This document shows, piece after piece, positions 17,428-26,066 of a stretch of DNA of 64,000 bases (the first letter of the stretch is position 1; each line of letters starts with the position of its first letter). The position numbers and the translations under genes are program-made. The DNA is from Bacillota bacterium (GTDB lineage Bacteria; Bacillota; Clostridia; Lachnospirales; Lachnospiraceae), in contig JAEWYQ010000063.1 in assembly GCA_023395555.1 (NCBI GenBank), forward strand, positions 7,648-71,647, read 5' to 3'. Under the pieces are notes generated by a model. That model was not told the DNA's origin, did no database searches, and worked only from the letters and a program-made list of their open reading frames with translations.

Positions 17428-19290
17428 TTATTTCGCCTTCTGCACCACGTATGTAGGTACAATCTTCCGAATCTTTTTTCTAATCTCTAAGGGCTCAAGT
17501 GGACATATCTCCTTTAGTTCTTCCAACTGCTGCAGGAACTGATCCTCATCAAATTCAATAGGCTTGCCAATATGTATCATATTATTCTCTGTATCCTCCA
17601 TGCCTTCTTCATCCATGAGCAATTCTTCATACAATTTCTCGCCTGGCCGGAGTCCGGTGAATTCTATCATAATATCCTCATACGGTTTATATCCAGATAA
17701 TCGAATAAGATTTTCTGCCAGATCAAGAATCTTAACTGGCTCTCCCATATCCAAAACAAATATCTCTCCGCCCTTTGCATACGCTCCCGCTTGTAGCACC
17801 AGTGATACGGCCTCCGGAATTGTCATGAAATATCTGATAATATTAGGATCCGTTACAGTTACAGGTCCACCTGCAGCAATCTGCTTTTTAAATAACGGAA
17901 TAACACTTCCGTTAGATCCCAATACATTTCCAAACCGAACCGCGACAAATTCCGTATTTGACCGATTGTTATAGGTTTGTACAATCATTTCACAGATACG
18001 TTTTGATGCTCCCATAATATTCGTAGGATTAACCGCTTTATCTGTTGATATAAGGACAAATTTCTCCGTCCCATACAAATCTGCCGCTTGAACTGTCTTC
18101 CAAGTCCCCAGGACATTATTTTTGATCGCCTCATTAGGGCTGTCCTCCATCAAAGGAACATGTTTATGTGCTGCCGCATGGTATACAATCTGAGGCCGAT
18201 AAGTTTTGAAAATATAATTCATTCTTGCAGAATTTCTTACAGAAGCAATTAGCACTACAAGATCAAGCCCCGGATATTTCTTAAGCAGCTCCTGTTGAAT
18301 ATCATAAGCATTATTCTCATAAATATCAACAATGATAAGCTTCTTCGGATTCTTAGATGCTAACTGACGGCACAATTCGCTGCCGATGGAGCCTCCACCG
18401 CCGGTAACCAGAATCACTTTCTCTTCTACATATTCCATAATGGAATCCAGATCAATTTTAATCGAATCCCTTCCCAACAAATCCTCTACTTCTACATTAC
18501 GCAAATTACTGATAGAAACTTCATTATTCATAAACTGATACATTCCCGGCAGTATCTTCAGCTCACACTCCGTTTGATTGCATATCTCAACAATCTCCTT
18601 GATGATCTTCTTTGATACAGAGGGCATTGCAATAATAATCTCATCAATATGATAAATGTTTACGCAATCAAGGATATTATTCCGGGTACCCGTAACCTTG
18701 ATACCATGTATGTAACTTCCCTGCTTCGCCGGTGAATCGTCTATAACACATTTCACAACGGTATTGCTAATATGTTCACTGGTATTGATTTCTTTAATAA
18801 TAGCATTGGCGGCATCTCCCGCCCCAATAATCATGACATTATGGGCAGTTCCATCCTCTCTGATATTCCGGGTAATGGAACGTATAAAGCGATAGGAGAA
18901 CCGTACGCCCAAGGTGAACAAAAGCAGTACACCGGCATAAAGAAAATAATAGCTTCTGGGAACGCGTAGCTCCAAAAGCTGAAGGCCCGCAAATTGCAGG
19001 ATTGCTGATAACATACATGCCGAGAACACATTCTGCATCTCTGTAATACTGGCATATCTCCATAAGCTATGGTATAGCTTAAGTATATAAAATGTCAAAA
19101 GTGTGACAAGTAAATTAATCGGAAGGTAAGTCCAAACCGATTCAAGAAATACCTTATCCACTTTTGAAGGATCCAAATCAAAACGGAGCAAAAGCCCCAT
19201 GCCGCTGGATACTATTATAACAACAATATCGCACAGGAACAAGAACAGTCTCCTGACCACCAATTTCTTATCTATTATTTTCTTAACCAT
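17428..19290 (-). CDS. Membrane nucleoside-diphosphate-sugar 4,6-dehydratase (CapD/PglF-like)
   Basis: 620 residues, the normal full length. About four membrane helices (residues 10-110) are followed by a CoA-binding-like Rossmann domain ('VMIIGAGDAANAI') and a C-terminal dehydratase domain with 'VTGGGGSIGSELCRQL', 'HAAAHKHVPLMED' and the active-site block 'STDKAVNPTNIMGASK', where Met again stands for Tyr. Family members make UDP-4-keto-6-deoxy-GlcNAc with retention at C5, a precursor of QuiNAc, bacillosamine or FucNAc-type sugars. It was probably the first gene of the polysaccharide operon before the IS entered downstream of it. Base composition is less AT-rich than the genes at 0.3-15.3 kb. 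Confidence 0.9.
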   Translation of the reverse strand: MVKKIIDKKLVVRRLFLFLCDIVVIIVSSGMGLLLRFDLDPSKVDKVFLESVWTYLPINLLVTLLTFYILKLYHSLWRYASITEMQNVFSACMLSAILQFAGLQLLELRVPRSYYFLYAGVLLLFTLGVRFSYRFIRSITRNIREDGTAHNVMIIGAGDAANAIIKEINTSEHISNTVVKCVIDDSPAKQGSYIHGIKVTGTRNNILDCVNIYHIDEIIIAMPSVSKKIIKEIVEICNQTECELKILPGMYQFMNNEVSISNLRNVEVEDLLGRDSIKIDLDSIMEYVEEKVILVTGGGGSIGSELCRQLASKNPKKLIIVDIYENNAYDIQQELLKKYPGLDLVVLIASVRNSARMNYIFKTYRPQIVYHAAAHKHVPLMEDSPNEAIKNNVLGTWKTVQAADLYGTEKFVLISTDKAVNPTNIMGASKRICEMIVQTYNNRSNTEFVAVRFGNVLGSNGSVIPLFKKQIAAGGPVTVTDPNIIRYFMTIPEAVSLVLQAGAYAKGGEIFVLDMGEPVKILDLAENLIRLSGYKPYEDIMIEFTGLRPGEKLYEELLMDEEGMEDTENNMIHIGKPIEFDEDQFLQQLEELKEICPLEPLEIRKKIRKIVPTYVVQKAK

Positions 19291-19379
19291 CTGTCATCCT
19301 CGCCTTGCCGTCTTCTTAATATCCACGCATAAAGAGAACCCTACATCTATGGCAGTGTTCCCATGGACAAAGGTTCCCT

Positions 19380-19697
19380 CTATCTATCATATACTTCTAT
19401 TTCTATGTACTGAGCCCCTTGCTCCATTTCTTCCGCTGTCAACATCTCTTCTGTCAATGCTGCTTCCATTTCTGCTTCTGGGATATTCCGATGTAATATG
19501 TCATTATAAGCCCCCATCCGTTGTTTATACCGTTCCTTCAGAGCTTCCCGTTCTACCAGCTCCATATTGATATAGGAATCATAATCCACATCGAATGGTT
19601 CAATATCCGGGTTCCCGCAATGAAAGCAATATGCACTGGGTCTTCTGGAGACCATCCTTACATTATAGCACTTAGGGCATATGAACATGCGCAGCAT
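19380..19697 (-). CDS. Small zinc-ribbon protein of unknown function
   Basis: 105 residues. The N-terminus holds two Cys pairs, 'CPKC' and 'CFHCG', about 18 residues apart, a typical zinc ribbon, followed by an acidic helical tail (about residues 45-95). The start ATG at 19697 has GAGGAG 7 nt upstream and the gene has its own strong promoter (19730-19758). I see no family-specific motif beyond the ribbon. It lies 89 bp upstream of the dehydratase gene and may share a transcript with it. Confidence 0.65.
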   Translation of the reverse strand: MLRMFICPKCYNVRMVSRRPSAYCFHCGNPDIEPFDVDYDSYINMELVEREALKERYKQRMGAYNDILHRNIPEAEMEAALTEEMLTAEEMEQGAQYIEIEVYDR

Positions 19698-19729
19698 ACG
19701 ATCACTCCTCTTTGCAATTACTAAGTCAC

Positions 19730-19758
19730 ATTATACTATGTCTGGCGAGGAATGTAAA
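19730..19758 (-). promoter_or_regulatory. Vegetative promoter of the zinc-ribbon gene
   Basis: On the minus strand TTTACA (19753-19758) and TATAAT (19730-19735) are separated by exactly 17 bp, a near-consensus sigma-A promoter about 33 bp upstream of the start codon. Confidence 0.75.
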
Positions 19759-19811
19759 CCTTTTACGAAAAATTTTGTATATTAGCGGTTTTTAGGATTT
19801 TTATTTTATTC

Positions 19812-20654
19812 TTAATTTTGAAGAATGTTAATGTCCATACTGCCGGAACGGAAGCCTTCCATATCCATGGTAATATAATGAAATCCCATGTCCTTCAGCA
19901 TGCTGACACAGGCTTCCCGATGCTCAACCATACGGATAAAGTCCTCTTGATCAACTTCAACTCTCACTATATCTCCATGCAAACGCAGGCGTACATTATA
20001 GAAACCGACTTCCCTGAGAAAGCTCTCTCCCCTATCAAGCTTTGCTAATATCTCTGTATCCAGCTTTGTACCATAGGGCAGGCGGGTTGCCAGACAAGGT
20101 GCGGAGGGACGGTCCGAAGAAAGTATGCCCAGATCAGCGGCCAGTGACCGTATCTGTGCCTTTGTAATCTCCAACTCCAGAAGGGGACTGTGTATTCCCA
20201 GCTCTTCCAGCGCCTTCATTCCAGGCCGGTAAGAGTTCTTATCATCATAATTGGTTCCGTCTACCAGATAATGATACCCTTCCCTTTCGGCACAATTGGT
20301 CAGCGTTCGAAACAGCAGGCTTTTACATCGGTAACACCGGTCAATTGGGTTGTTCACTATCTCGGGATCCGAGAATTCATCCACTAGTATAATCTTATGC
20401 AATGCACCGTATTTGGAGGCTATCGCTTTGGCTGTCTGCAGCTCCCCCTGGGGATGGAGCTTCGTCTTAAATGTGACTGCTAGTACAGGTTGTTCTAAGG
20501 AACTGCCGATATCACAGGCCACTTTCAGCAGTAAACTGCTGTCCACACCTCCGGAAAAGGCAATGGCAATTCCTTCATCGGCATGTTCCCTCATGTGAAG
20601 CGCCAGCTTCAGGTAAATATCCTTGTTTTCGTTCTTCTTTTGTTTATCGCTCAT
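19812..20654 (-). CDS. larE: LarE, ATP-dependent sacrificial sulfur transferase
   Basis: 280 residues. The PP-loop 'FSGGVDSS' lies at about residues 33-40, 'RCYRCK' at 106-111 and 'SAPCLATR' at 184-191. LarE adenylates the carboxylates of pyridinium bis-carboxylate mononucleotide and converts them to thioacids, building the nickel-pincer nucleotide. Cys187 is at the place of the sacrificial Cys of the Lactiplantibacillus enzyme; the further Cys at 107 and 110 may allow an Fe-S-dependent variant, which is inference. It is the last gene of a larB-larC-larE operon, 28 bp after larC. Confidence 0.92.
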   Translation of the reverse strand: MSDKQKKNENKDIYLKLALHMREHADEGIAIAFSGGVDSSLLLKVACDIGSSLEQPVLAVTFKTKLHPQGELQTAKAIASKYGALHKIILVDEFSDPEIVNNPIDRCYRCKSLLFRTLTNCAEREGYHYLVDGTNYDDKNSYRPGMKALEELGIHSPLLELEITKAQIRSLAADLGILSSDRPSAPCLATRLPYGTKLDTEILAKLDRGESFLREVGFYNVRLRLHGDIVRVEVDQEDFIRMVEHREACVSMLKDMGFHYITMDMEGFRSGSMDINILQN

Positions 20655-20682
20655 ATTCTAATCCCTCATATTCCTAATCAAC

Positions 20683-22092
20683 TTAAGAGTGGCTTGTCTC
20701 CAAATTACTTATCGCATTCTGAACCGCTTGATTTACAGTATTATAATCCTGCCCGCTCTTCCTGCACAACTCCTTTACACTTTCGTATTCCGGATAATAG
20801 AAGCTCTTGTCCTTATAGTCACAAACCTTTATCTGAACCTCTCCGTATCTGGTTGTCAGAGTCATAAGCCTCCGTGGAAGGGTGGAACGGACAGCCGGAG
20901 TTTTACGTATCCCTATGGTTGTGGTATGGAGGAATATCATCTCTTCCATCTGTCCTATCTTCTCTTCATCGCATATCACCGACAGCATATAGGCCGGACG
21001 GTTTTTCTTCATATAGATCGGAGTATAATAGACATCCCTGGCTCCCTGCTGAAATAAGAGCTCCATGGCATGGGATAGCGCTTCTCCGGTGCAGTCATCC
21101 AAATTTGCCTCTAAGATCCATACTCTGTCAGATAATGTGGCAGAGGAGGATGCGGTCTCTTCCACCAGCATGGCACGGAGCAATCCGCTGGCTCCGGTGT
21201 AATGCCTTTTACCGGCACCCAGCCCGATCTTCTGCACCCTGATACTCCGGGGCAGTTCTTCCCTGGTCCGGATTGCCGCTGCAATCGCAGCGCCCGTCGG
21301 TGTGATCAGCTCACCCGCTACTTTGGTAATGTGAATGGGAAGCTGATATTCTGAGGCTATATTGATTACAGCAGGTACCGGTATCGGCAGTATTCCATGC
21401 TGGCAGCCGATGCTGCCGGTCCCCTCATAGAGCTCTGATACCACAACTTCCGTAATATTCAGATTATCCAGACAGATTGCCGCGGCGACAATATCTACGA
21501 TAGAGTCAACCGCTCCTACTTCATGAAAATGAACCTCTTCGACGGGTTTTCCATGGGCTTTCGATTCAGCTTTGGCAACAATGGTAAATATCCGTTTTGC
21601 TATCGCTTTAGCATTCTCTGTGATGGAGGAGCGATCAATAATATCACATATCATACGAAGATTACGGTGGTCATGATGCCCATACTGTATCGGCATAACC
21701 TCCATATTCTGATCATCCCCTTGGTCCTTCCCGTGAAAATGACTGTGGTTATGATCATGCTTATGTTCATGATCGCAGTTATGGTCGTGATCATGGCTAT
21801 GCCCATGATCGTGATTATGTCCATCATCGTGATTATATCCGTCACCATGGTTGTGCTCATCATCATGGCTATGTCCATGTGCCTGTTCTTCATCCAGAAT
21901 CACATCAAAATCACAGGCATCAATACTATTCTTTGTCCTTCTTCCGATAACAATCCGATACCCTTCCACATTCAGACTCTTCAGCCCCTCCAGCAATACT
22001 TTCTGATCAGCTCCAAGATCCAGTAATGCCGCTACCGTCATATCCCCGCTAATACCGGAATAACATTCCAAGTATAAGATTTTATTTGCCAT
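20683..22092 (-). CDS. larC: LarC, CTP-dependent nickel insertion enzyme
   Basis: 469 residues in one continuous frame. The N-terminal 'YLECYSGISGDMTVAALLDLG' region and 'FHEVGAVDSIVDIV' are hallmarks of LarC. Residues 72-120 are an extreme His/Asp-rich insert, almost certainly a nickel-binding store. The enzyme cyclometallates the dithio-nucleotide with Ni to finish the cofactor. In some lactobacilli LarC is split into LarC1/LarC2 by programmed frameshifting; here a single full-length product is encoded. The gap to larB is about 110 bp. Confidence 0.93.
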   Translation of the reverse strand: MANKILYLECYSGISGDMTVAALLDLGADQKVLLEGLKSLNVEGYRIVIGRRTKNSIDACDFDVILDEEQAHGHSHDDEHNHGDGYNHDDGHNHDHGHSHDHDHNCDHEHKHDHNHSHFHGKDQGDDQNMEVMPIQYGHHDHRNLRMICDIIDRSSITENAKAIAKRIFTIVAKAESKAHGKPVEEVHFHEVGAVDSIVDIVAAAICLDNLNITEVVVSELYEGTGSIGCQHGILPIPVPAVINIASEYQLPIHITKVAGELITPTGAAIAAAIRTREELPRSIRVQKIGLGAGKRHYTGASGLLRAMLVEETASSSATLSDRVWILEANLDDCTGEALSHAMELLFQQGARDVYYTPIYMKKNRPAYMLSVICDEEKIGQMEEMIFLHTTTIGIRKTPAVRSTLPRRLMTLTTRYGEVQIKVCDYKDKSFYYPEYESVKELCRKSGQDYNTVNQAVQNAISNLETSHS

Positions 22093-22202
22093 ACTATTAC
22101 CTGCTTTCTTTTTTCCAGCCCATAATTATGATCTATATAATTTTATCTATAATATTTAATCCGCGATATCTAATACCATTTTATAATCTGCATACTGCCG
22201 GA

Positions 22203-22958
22203 TCAATCCACCGAAGTTCCCACTGCCAGCCGGTTTATCTGAGTGGCAAGATAACCTGCTCCAAATCCATTATCTATATTCACTACAGCGATTCCCTCCG
22301 CACATGAGTTGATCATCGTCAGTAAAGCGGACAATCCTCCAAAGTTGGCTCCATAACCAACGGACGTCGGTACTGCAATGACCGGCTTGTCCACCAGCCC
22401 TGCCACTACTCCGGCCAATGCCCCCTCCATCCCTGCAACCGCAATGATGGAATTGGCCTGACGGATATCCTCCACCTTGGAGAGCAGCCGGTGAATCCCT
22501 GCAACACCGACATCATAGACCCGAAGCACATTGCTTCCGAAGAATTCCGCTGTCTGGGCCGCTTCTTCTGCAACCGGAATATCAGAGGTGCCTCCGGTAC
22601 ATATAGCAACACAGCCCGTCCTTTCCCTGGTTTGCTTCTGTATAGACAGTATCCTTGAGATTGGATCGTATTCTGCCATTGGCAGCACCTGCCTCACCGC
22701 CTCATATTGCTCCGCCGATGCCCTTGTCCCAAGGACATCCGTATCATGCTCATAAAACCGTTTAAATATGTTAACCAGATGCTCTGTGGCCTTCCCCTGG
22801 CAAAATACTACCTCTCCAAAACCGGACCGCAGCGCTCTGTGATGATCCAGCTTGGCATATCCCATATCCTCATAGGGCAGCTTTTTTAATATTTCTTCCG
22901 CCTGATCCATTGATATCTCATCACTTTTTACCCTCGCCAAAAAGTCGCGAATATCCAT
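22203..22958 (-). CDS. larB: LarB, nicotinic acid adenine dinucleotide carboxylase/hydrolase
   Basis: 251 residues from the ATG at 22958, which has AGGAGGA at 22964-22970; upstream in-frame Met codons lack a site. The N-terminal helical part contains 'LDHHRALRSGFGEVVFCQGK'. The C-terminal AIR-carboxylase-like (PurE) domain has 'VAICTGGTSDIPVAEEA', 'VAGMEGALAGVVAGLV' and 'VPTSVGYGANFGGL'. LarB carboxylates and hydrolyses NaAD, the first step of nickel-pincer nucleotide synthesis. It starts the larBCE operon. Confidence 0.93.
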   Translation of the reverse strand: MDIRDFLARVKSDEISMDQAEEILKKLPYEDMGYAKLDHHRALRSGFGEVVFCQGKATEHLVNIFKRFYEHDTDVLGTRASAEQYEAVRQVLPMAEYDPISRILSIQKQTRERTGCVAICTGGTSDIPVAEEAAQTAEFFGSNVLRVYDVGVAGIHRLLSKVEDIRQANSIIAVAGMEGALAGVVAGLVDKPVIAVPTSVGYGANFGGLSALLTMINSCAEGIAVVNIDNGFGAGYLATQINRLAVGTSVD

Positions 22959-23127
22959 TCTTATCCTCCTTGTATCTTGCATGACAAGCCGCATATTACT
23001 GAATGCCGGCTTCTTTTCTCTAATCACAGTTTTCTGTAATCTGATATTTATCATAGCATAGTCCGTGATTATCCGTCCATTGCTTTTCTGAAATATTTTT
23101 TGTGTTTTCTAAACAAAGACCTCTAAG

Positions 23128-23292
23128 ATAATAAATATATAAATCTTTTAATTTAGGGGAAAACGTTTCAAGATTCAAAATATTTATTTTGTCATATTCT
23201 TCCTTTATAATAAGTCATTGTTCTAACAATTTATTTAGCACTCTCAATGAAATTTTATACTTCACTTCATTTTGTATCTGTTCCTTAGTCAC
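23128..23292 (-). pseudogene. SHOCT-like small protein gene interrupted by one TGA
   Basis: A GTG at 23292 overlaps the stop of the upstream yhcG-like gene. The frame reads MTKEQIQNEVKYKISLRVL and continues to LLEQ, then hits TGA at 23215-23217, and continues in the same frame with 'LIIKEEYDKINILNLETFSPKL'. Small SHOCT-type proteins have the pattern LLxxGLIxxEEYxKI, so the TGA replaces a Gly (GGA to TGA, one base). Such genes often accompany site-specific recombinases. It is therefore a recently broken gene and not intergenic DNA. The rest of the gap to larB (22959-23127) holds no gene that I can see. Confidence 0.6.
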
Positions 23293-24298
23293 TCCATTTC
23301 CTCACAATCTTCTCAACTTCGGCAATTAGCTTATCTTTGTCCGGAATATAGTAGGTGTATTTTGAAGCAAATATATTATTCGATAGACCGCCAAGAGCAT
23401 ATTCAACAGTCAATGCTTCTTTATCCGTACACAAAATAATACCAATCGGCTTATTATCATCTTCATCATTTACTTCATTCTCATAATAATTCAAATACAT
23501 ATTTAACTGTCCTGCTGCTTCCGGCATAAGCTTCGTCGTCTTCAACTCAATTAACACATACGATTTCAATGGTTTGTTATAAAATACCATGTCAACATAA
23601 TAATGAGTATTATTTATAGTTACTCGTTGTTGTGTACCAACAAACATAAATCCTCGTCCTAGTTCAAGCAGGAATCTTTCTATCTGTTCTATAAGTGCTT
23701 TTTCCAAATCACTTTCCATAACAGGTTTATTTTCTGGCAATCCTAAAAATTCAAATACATAGGGGTCTTTTATCATATCAGAAGGTCTTACTAACTCTAC
23801 ACCCTTGGTCGCTAATCTTAGTACCTCCTGCTTGTTAACTTCACCTTTAGAAAGTAGCAAGCGTTCATATAGCGATGTATTAACTTGCCTTTTTAATTCT
23901 CTGACAGACCAACTTGAATTTATTGTCTCATTTTCATAAAAGCTACGTTTGTCTCTATCTGAAATACTTAACAACTCACAATAATGGGACCAGCTCAATT
24001 TAACAGACACTGTCTGTTGAATTTGATATTCTAAATAAAATCTTCTCATAAACTGCAAGTTTGAAATAGAAAATCCACGTCCAAATTCTTTTGTTAATTC
24101 TTTAGATAACTGTTTTAATGTTTGTTCCCCATACTCTGCCCTAATACTATCATTCTGTTCATAACGAACAATGATTTCTCCTATTTTCCAATAGGAAGCT
24201 ATCAGTTCATTGTTCACAGCTCTCGCTACATTACTTCTTGCAGTATCAAGAATACTTTTAATTTCATTTACCAGTGGATTCATTATTCTATTCACCAT
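23285..24298 (-). CDS. yhcG: YhcG/DUF1016 PDDEXK nuclease-family protein
   Basis: 337 residues. The N-terminal DUF1016 domain has 'ARSNVARAVNNELIASYWKIG' and 'FSISNLQFMRRFYLEY', and 'LSWSHYCELLSI' follows. The C-terminal nuclease-like domain includes 'YYVDMVFYNKPLKSYVLIELKTTKL', which gives the D...E-x-K core, and 'PIGIILCTDKE'. Members are predicted DNA or RNA nucleases that often occur in mobile or defence-associated DNA; the natural target is unknown. It is followed by the broken SHOCT gene in overlapping frames. No methylase or specificity subunit lies nearby. Confidence 0.85.
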   Translation of the reverse strand: MVNRIMNPLVNEIKSILDTARSNVARAVNNELIASYWKIGEIIVRYEQNDSIRAEYGEQTLKQLSKELTKEFGRGFSISNLQFMRRFYLEYQIQQTVSVKLSWSHYCELLSISDRDKRSFYENETINSSWSVRELKRQVNTSLYERLLLSKGEVNKQEVLRLATKGVELVRPSDMIKDPYVFEFLGLPENKPVMESDLEKALIEQIERFLLELGRGFMFVGTQQRVTINNTHYYVDMVFYNKPLKSYVLIELKTTKLMPEAAGQLNMYLNYYENEVNDEDDNKPIGIILCTDKEALTVEYALGGLSNNIFASKYTYYIPDKDKLIAEVEKIVRKWSD

Positions 24299-24599
24299 TT
24301 AATGCCCCCTATACTATAACTCATCTTATCACCAGATATATTTTTTCTCTCCATTAGACAAACCATCTCCACATGCCTTGTTGCTGTAATTCTGAAGACC
24401 ATCGGGGCTGATATCCACTTGGTGTCAGAATATATTTTCAATAATACCGCCACTCAAATCTTGATTTTTATAAAATGACTGTATTAAAAATCTTAGCCTT
24501 ATCCATTTTTAACAAAAATCAATATCTACGTTCCGACTTATCATTTCTCTTTTTAAATTATTAATTGAGTAAGTAGCAGTTTTACATATAAAAATTATA
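24299..24599. other. Intergenic region, possible decayed coding sequence
   Basis: No intact gene. On the minus strand a short stretch reads like protein ('VDISPDGLQNYSNKACGDG'), interrupted by stops on both sides, so this may be a decayed gene end. The evidence is weak. Confidence 0.25.
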
Positions 24600-25688
24600 T
24601 TAAAAAGGCTCTCTCCGACCAACTACGGGGTCACATAGATCTACTCTCTTTAATGAAAGTTCAAACCAACGACTCAAATTCTGATATGGACCTTTTTTTT
24701 CAATAACAAAACCACATGCCTCAAGAATATCTTTCAATTCAGATTGTTTATCTATTGTTCTGTTTTTTTCAATATATGGATCTAGCCACAATTGTCTTCC
24801 TGTATAGTCTCTAATAACCAGTCTATATGCTCCAGTCTTATAACCATACTGATTTGAAGGATTAAAAAAACCATAATCAATTGCTTGTTCGTCATCAGAA
24901 AATAATATATATTCAACTGGATTCGGAATAAATGCCCAATACTTTTCAAGAACCTCTATACTCTTACCTCTACTCCACCTATCATCCTGTAATAAGGTTA
25001 AGCGCCCTTGATGCCAGTACATATTAGCATGAGCATTTTTATAATTATCGCGTAAGCGAGAATCAAAATCACTTTCTCTCACATTTACCTCCCAATTTCC
25101 ATCTTCATCCTTTATATATTTTACTATTGGATGAAAAAATACATTTTCTATTAAGTTTTTCGGTATCCCTATCATTTGTAATACTTCTGAACTTCCATGG
25201 GGTCCTCCTCCACCATAGCCACAATTGCAACCCGGCAACCACATCTCATTGCCATTTGAATCACTTATTACCATATGCGGAATTGATAAGCTTATTAAAT
25301 CACCATATCTAAACTCTTCTAATGTTAGAAAATAGTTCTCAATAGCTGCATCAATATCCTCAAAAAAAATCGATATTCGTTCTATTGAACCCAAATGAAC
25401 TACATGCTTTTTAAAGTATGTAACATTATCTCTAGTACTAGATTTTTCACAAACATACTTTGGACTTCTTAAGTTTGTATAACGCGGAAGAATGCCTTTC
25501 TTCTCCATATACTGCACAACATCTTGTAAAAGATACACTGAACCATTGGCAGTGCTCTTAACAGGAACCAATTCTCCTTCTTTATGTAAAATAGAAACTC
25601 TTTGTCGAGAAACATTTAATTTTTCAGCAACTTCATGAGTAAGTAGTATATTACGAGCTAAAAATCTCTTATATATGTTCTCTTTCAT
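24600..25688 (-). CDS. HTH-containing protein of unknown function
   Basis: 362 residues. Residues 10-65 look like an excisionase/MerR-type helix-turn-helix ('LLTHEVAEKLNVSRQRVSIL' and 'GSVYLLQDVVQYM'). The remainder, about 290 residues, is soluble, rich in aromatic residues and has a Gly/Cys-rich stretch 'WLPGCNCGYGGGGPHGSS' near residue 165 that looks like a metal or nucleotide site. I recognise no family for it. It has its own promoter (25724-25752) and an AAAGGAGG site at 25697-25704. It stands between yhcG and the Wadjet operon, so a defence-related or regulatory role is conceivable but unproven. Confidence 0.6.
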   Translation of the reverse strand: MKENIYKRFLARNILLTHEVAEKLNVSRQRVSILHKEGELVPVKSTANGSVYLLQDVVQYMEKKGILPRYTNLRSPKYVCEKSSTRDNVTYFKKHVVHLGSIERISIFFEDIDAAIENYFLTLEEFRYGDLISLSIPHMVISDSNGNEMWLPGCNCGYGGGGPHGSSEVLQMIGIPKNLIENVFFHPIVKYIKDEDGNWEVNVRESDFDSRLRDNYKNAHANMYWHQGRLTLLQDDRWSRGKSIEVLEKYWAFIPNPVEYILFSDDEQAIDYGFFNPSNQYGYKTGAYRLVIRDYTGRQLWLDPYIEKNRTIDKQSELKDILEACGFVIEKKGPYQNLSRWFELSLKRVDLCDPVVGRREPF

Positions 25689-25723
25689 CTTCTTAAACCT
25701 CCTTTGTATTAGTTTGTTTTTAC

Positions 25724-25752
25724 AGCATACACCTTTTATTGCTAGCCGTCAA
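25724..25752 (-). promoter_or_regulatory. Promoter of the HTH gene at 24600
   Basis: Minus-strand TTGACG (25747-25752), a 17-bp spacer and TATGCT (25724-25729). It lies about 35 bp upstream of the start codon. Confidence 0.6.
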
Positions 25753-25817
25753 CATTATTTTCTTCCCGTAAAAAAGACACCAAAGTTTTTATATTTAAAA
25801 TAAGATAACAAAGAAGC

Positions 25818-25870
25818 AAAAAAAGAGCTGTCACAAAACTAACCTTTATCGCTAGTTGAGGACAGCCCTT
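25818..25870 (-). terminator. Intrinsic terminator of the Wadjet operon
   Basis: GAGCTGTC (25825-25832) pairs with GACAGCCC (25861-25868) with G-U pairs allowed, and AACTA/TAGTT pair inside it. On the minus strand the stem is followed by a T-run (25818-25824). It lies about 200 bp after the JetC stop; the sequence between holds no gene that I can see. Confidence 0.7.
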
Positions 25871-26066
25871 TTGCAATACAATAATCCTATCATATTTGAT
25901 CATTATATCGCCGTCAGCAAGTTCATTATAACAGTTCCCACATCAATTGGCAACCGGAATACGGAAGAATTTTACACTGATTTTTTCCATAATTCGACAC
26001 CCGGCTGCTGTATTACAATTATAATATACATAAACCTGCAAAATTCATATTATGCTCGACCCTTCA

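Noticed and set aside
21523..22026. Long Met/Val/Ile-rich open frame opposite larC
   Set aside because: It is the antisense reading of the His-codon repeats of LarC; no ribosome site and low complexity.
20683..22092. Split larC1/larC2 by frameshift
   Set aside because: The frame is continuous over 469 residues, so no frameshift is needed.
23215..23217. TGA in the SHOCT-like frame as a selenocysteine codon
   Set aside because: The position aligns with a conserved Gly, the family has no selenoproteins known to me, and no SECIS-like stem was seen.
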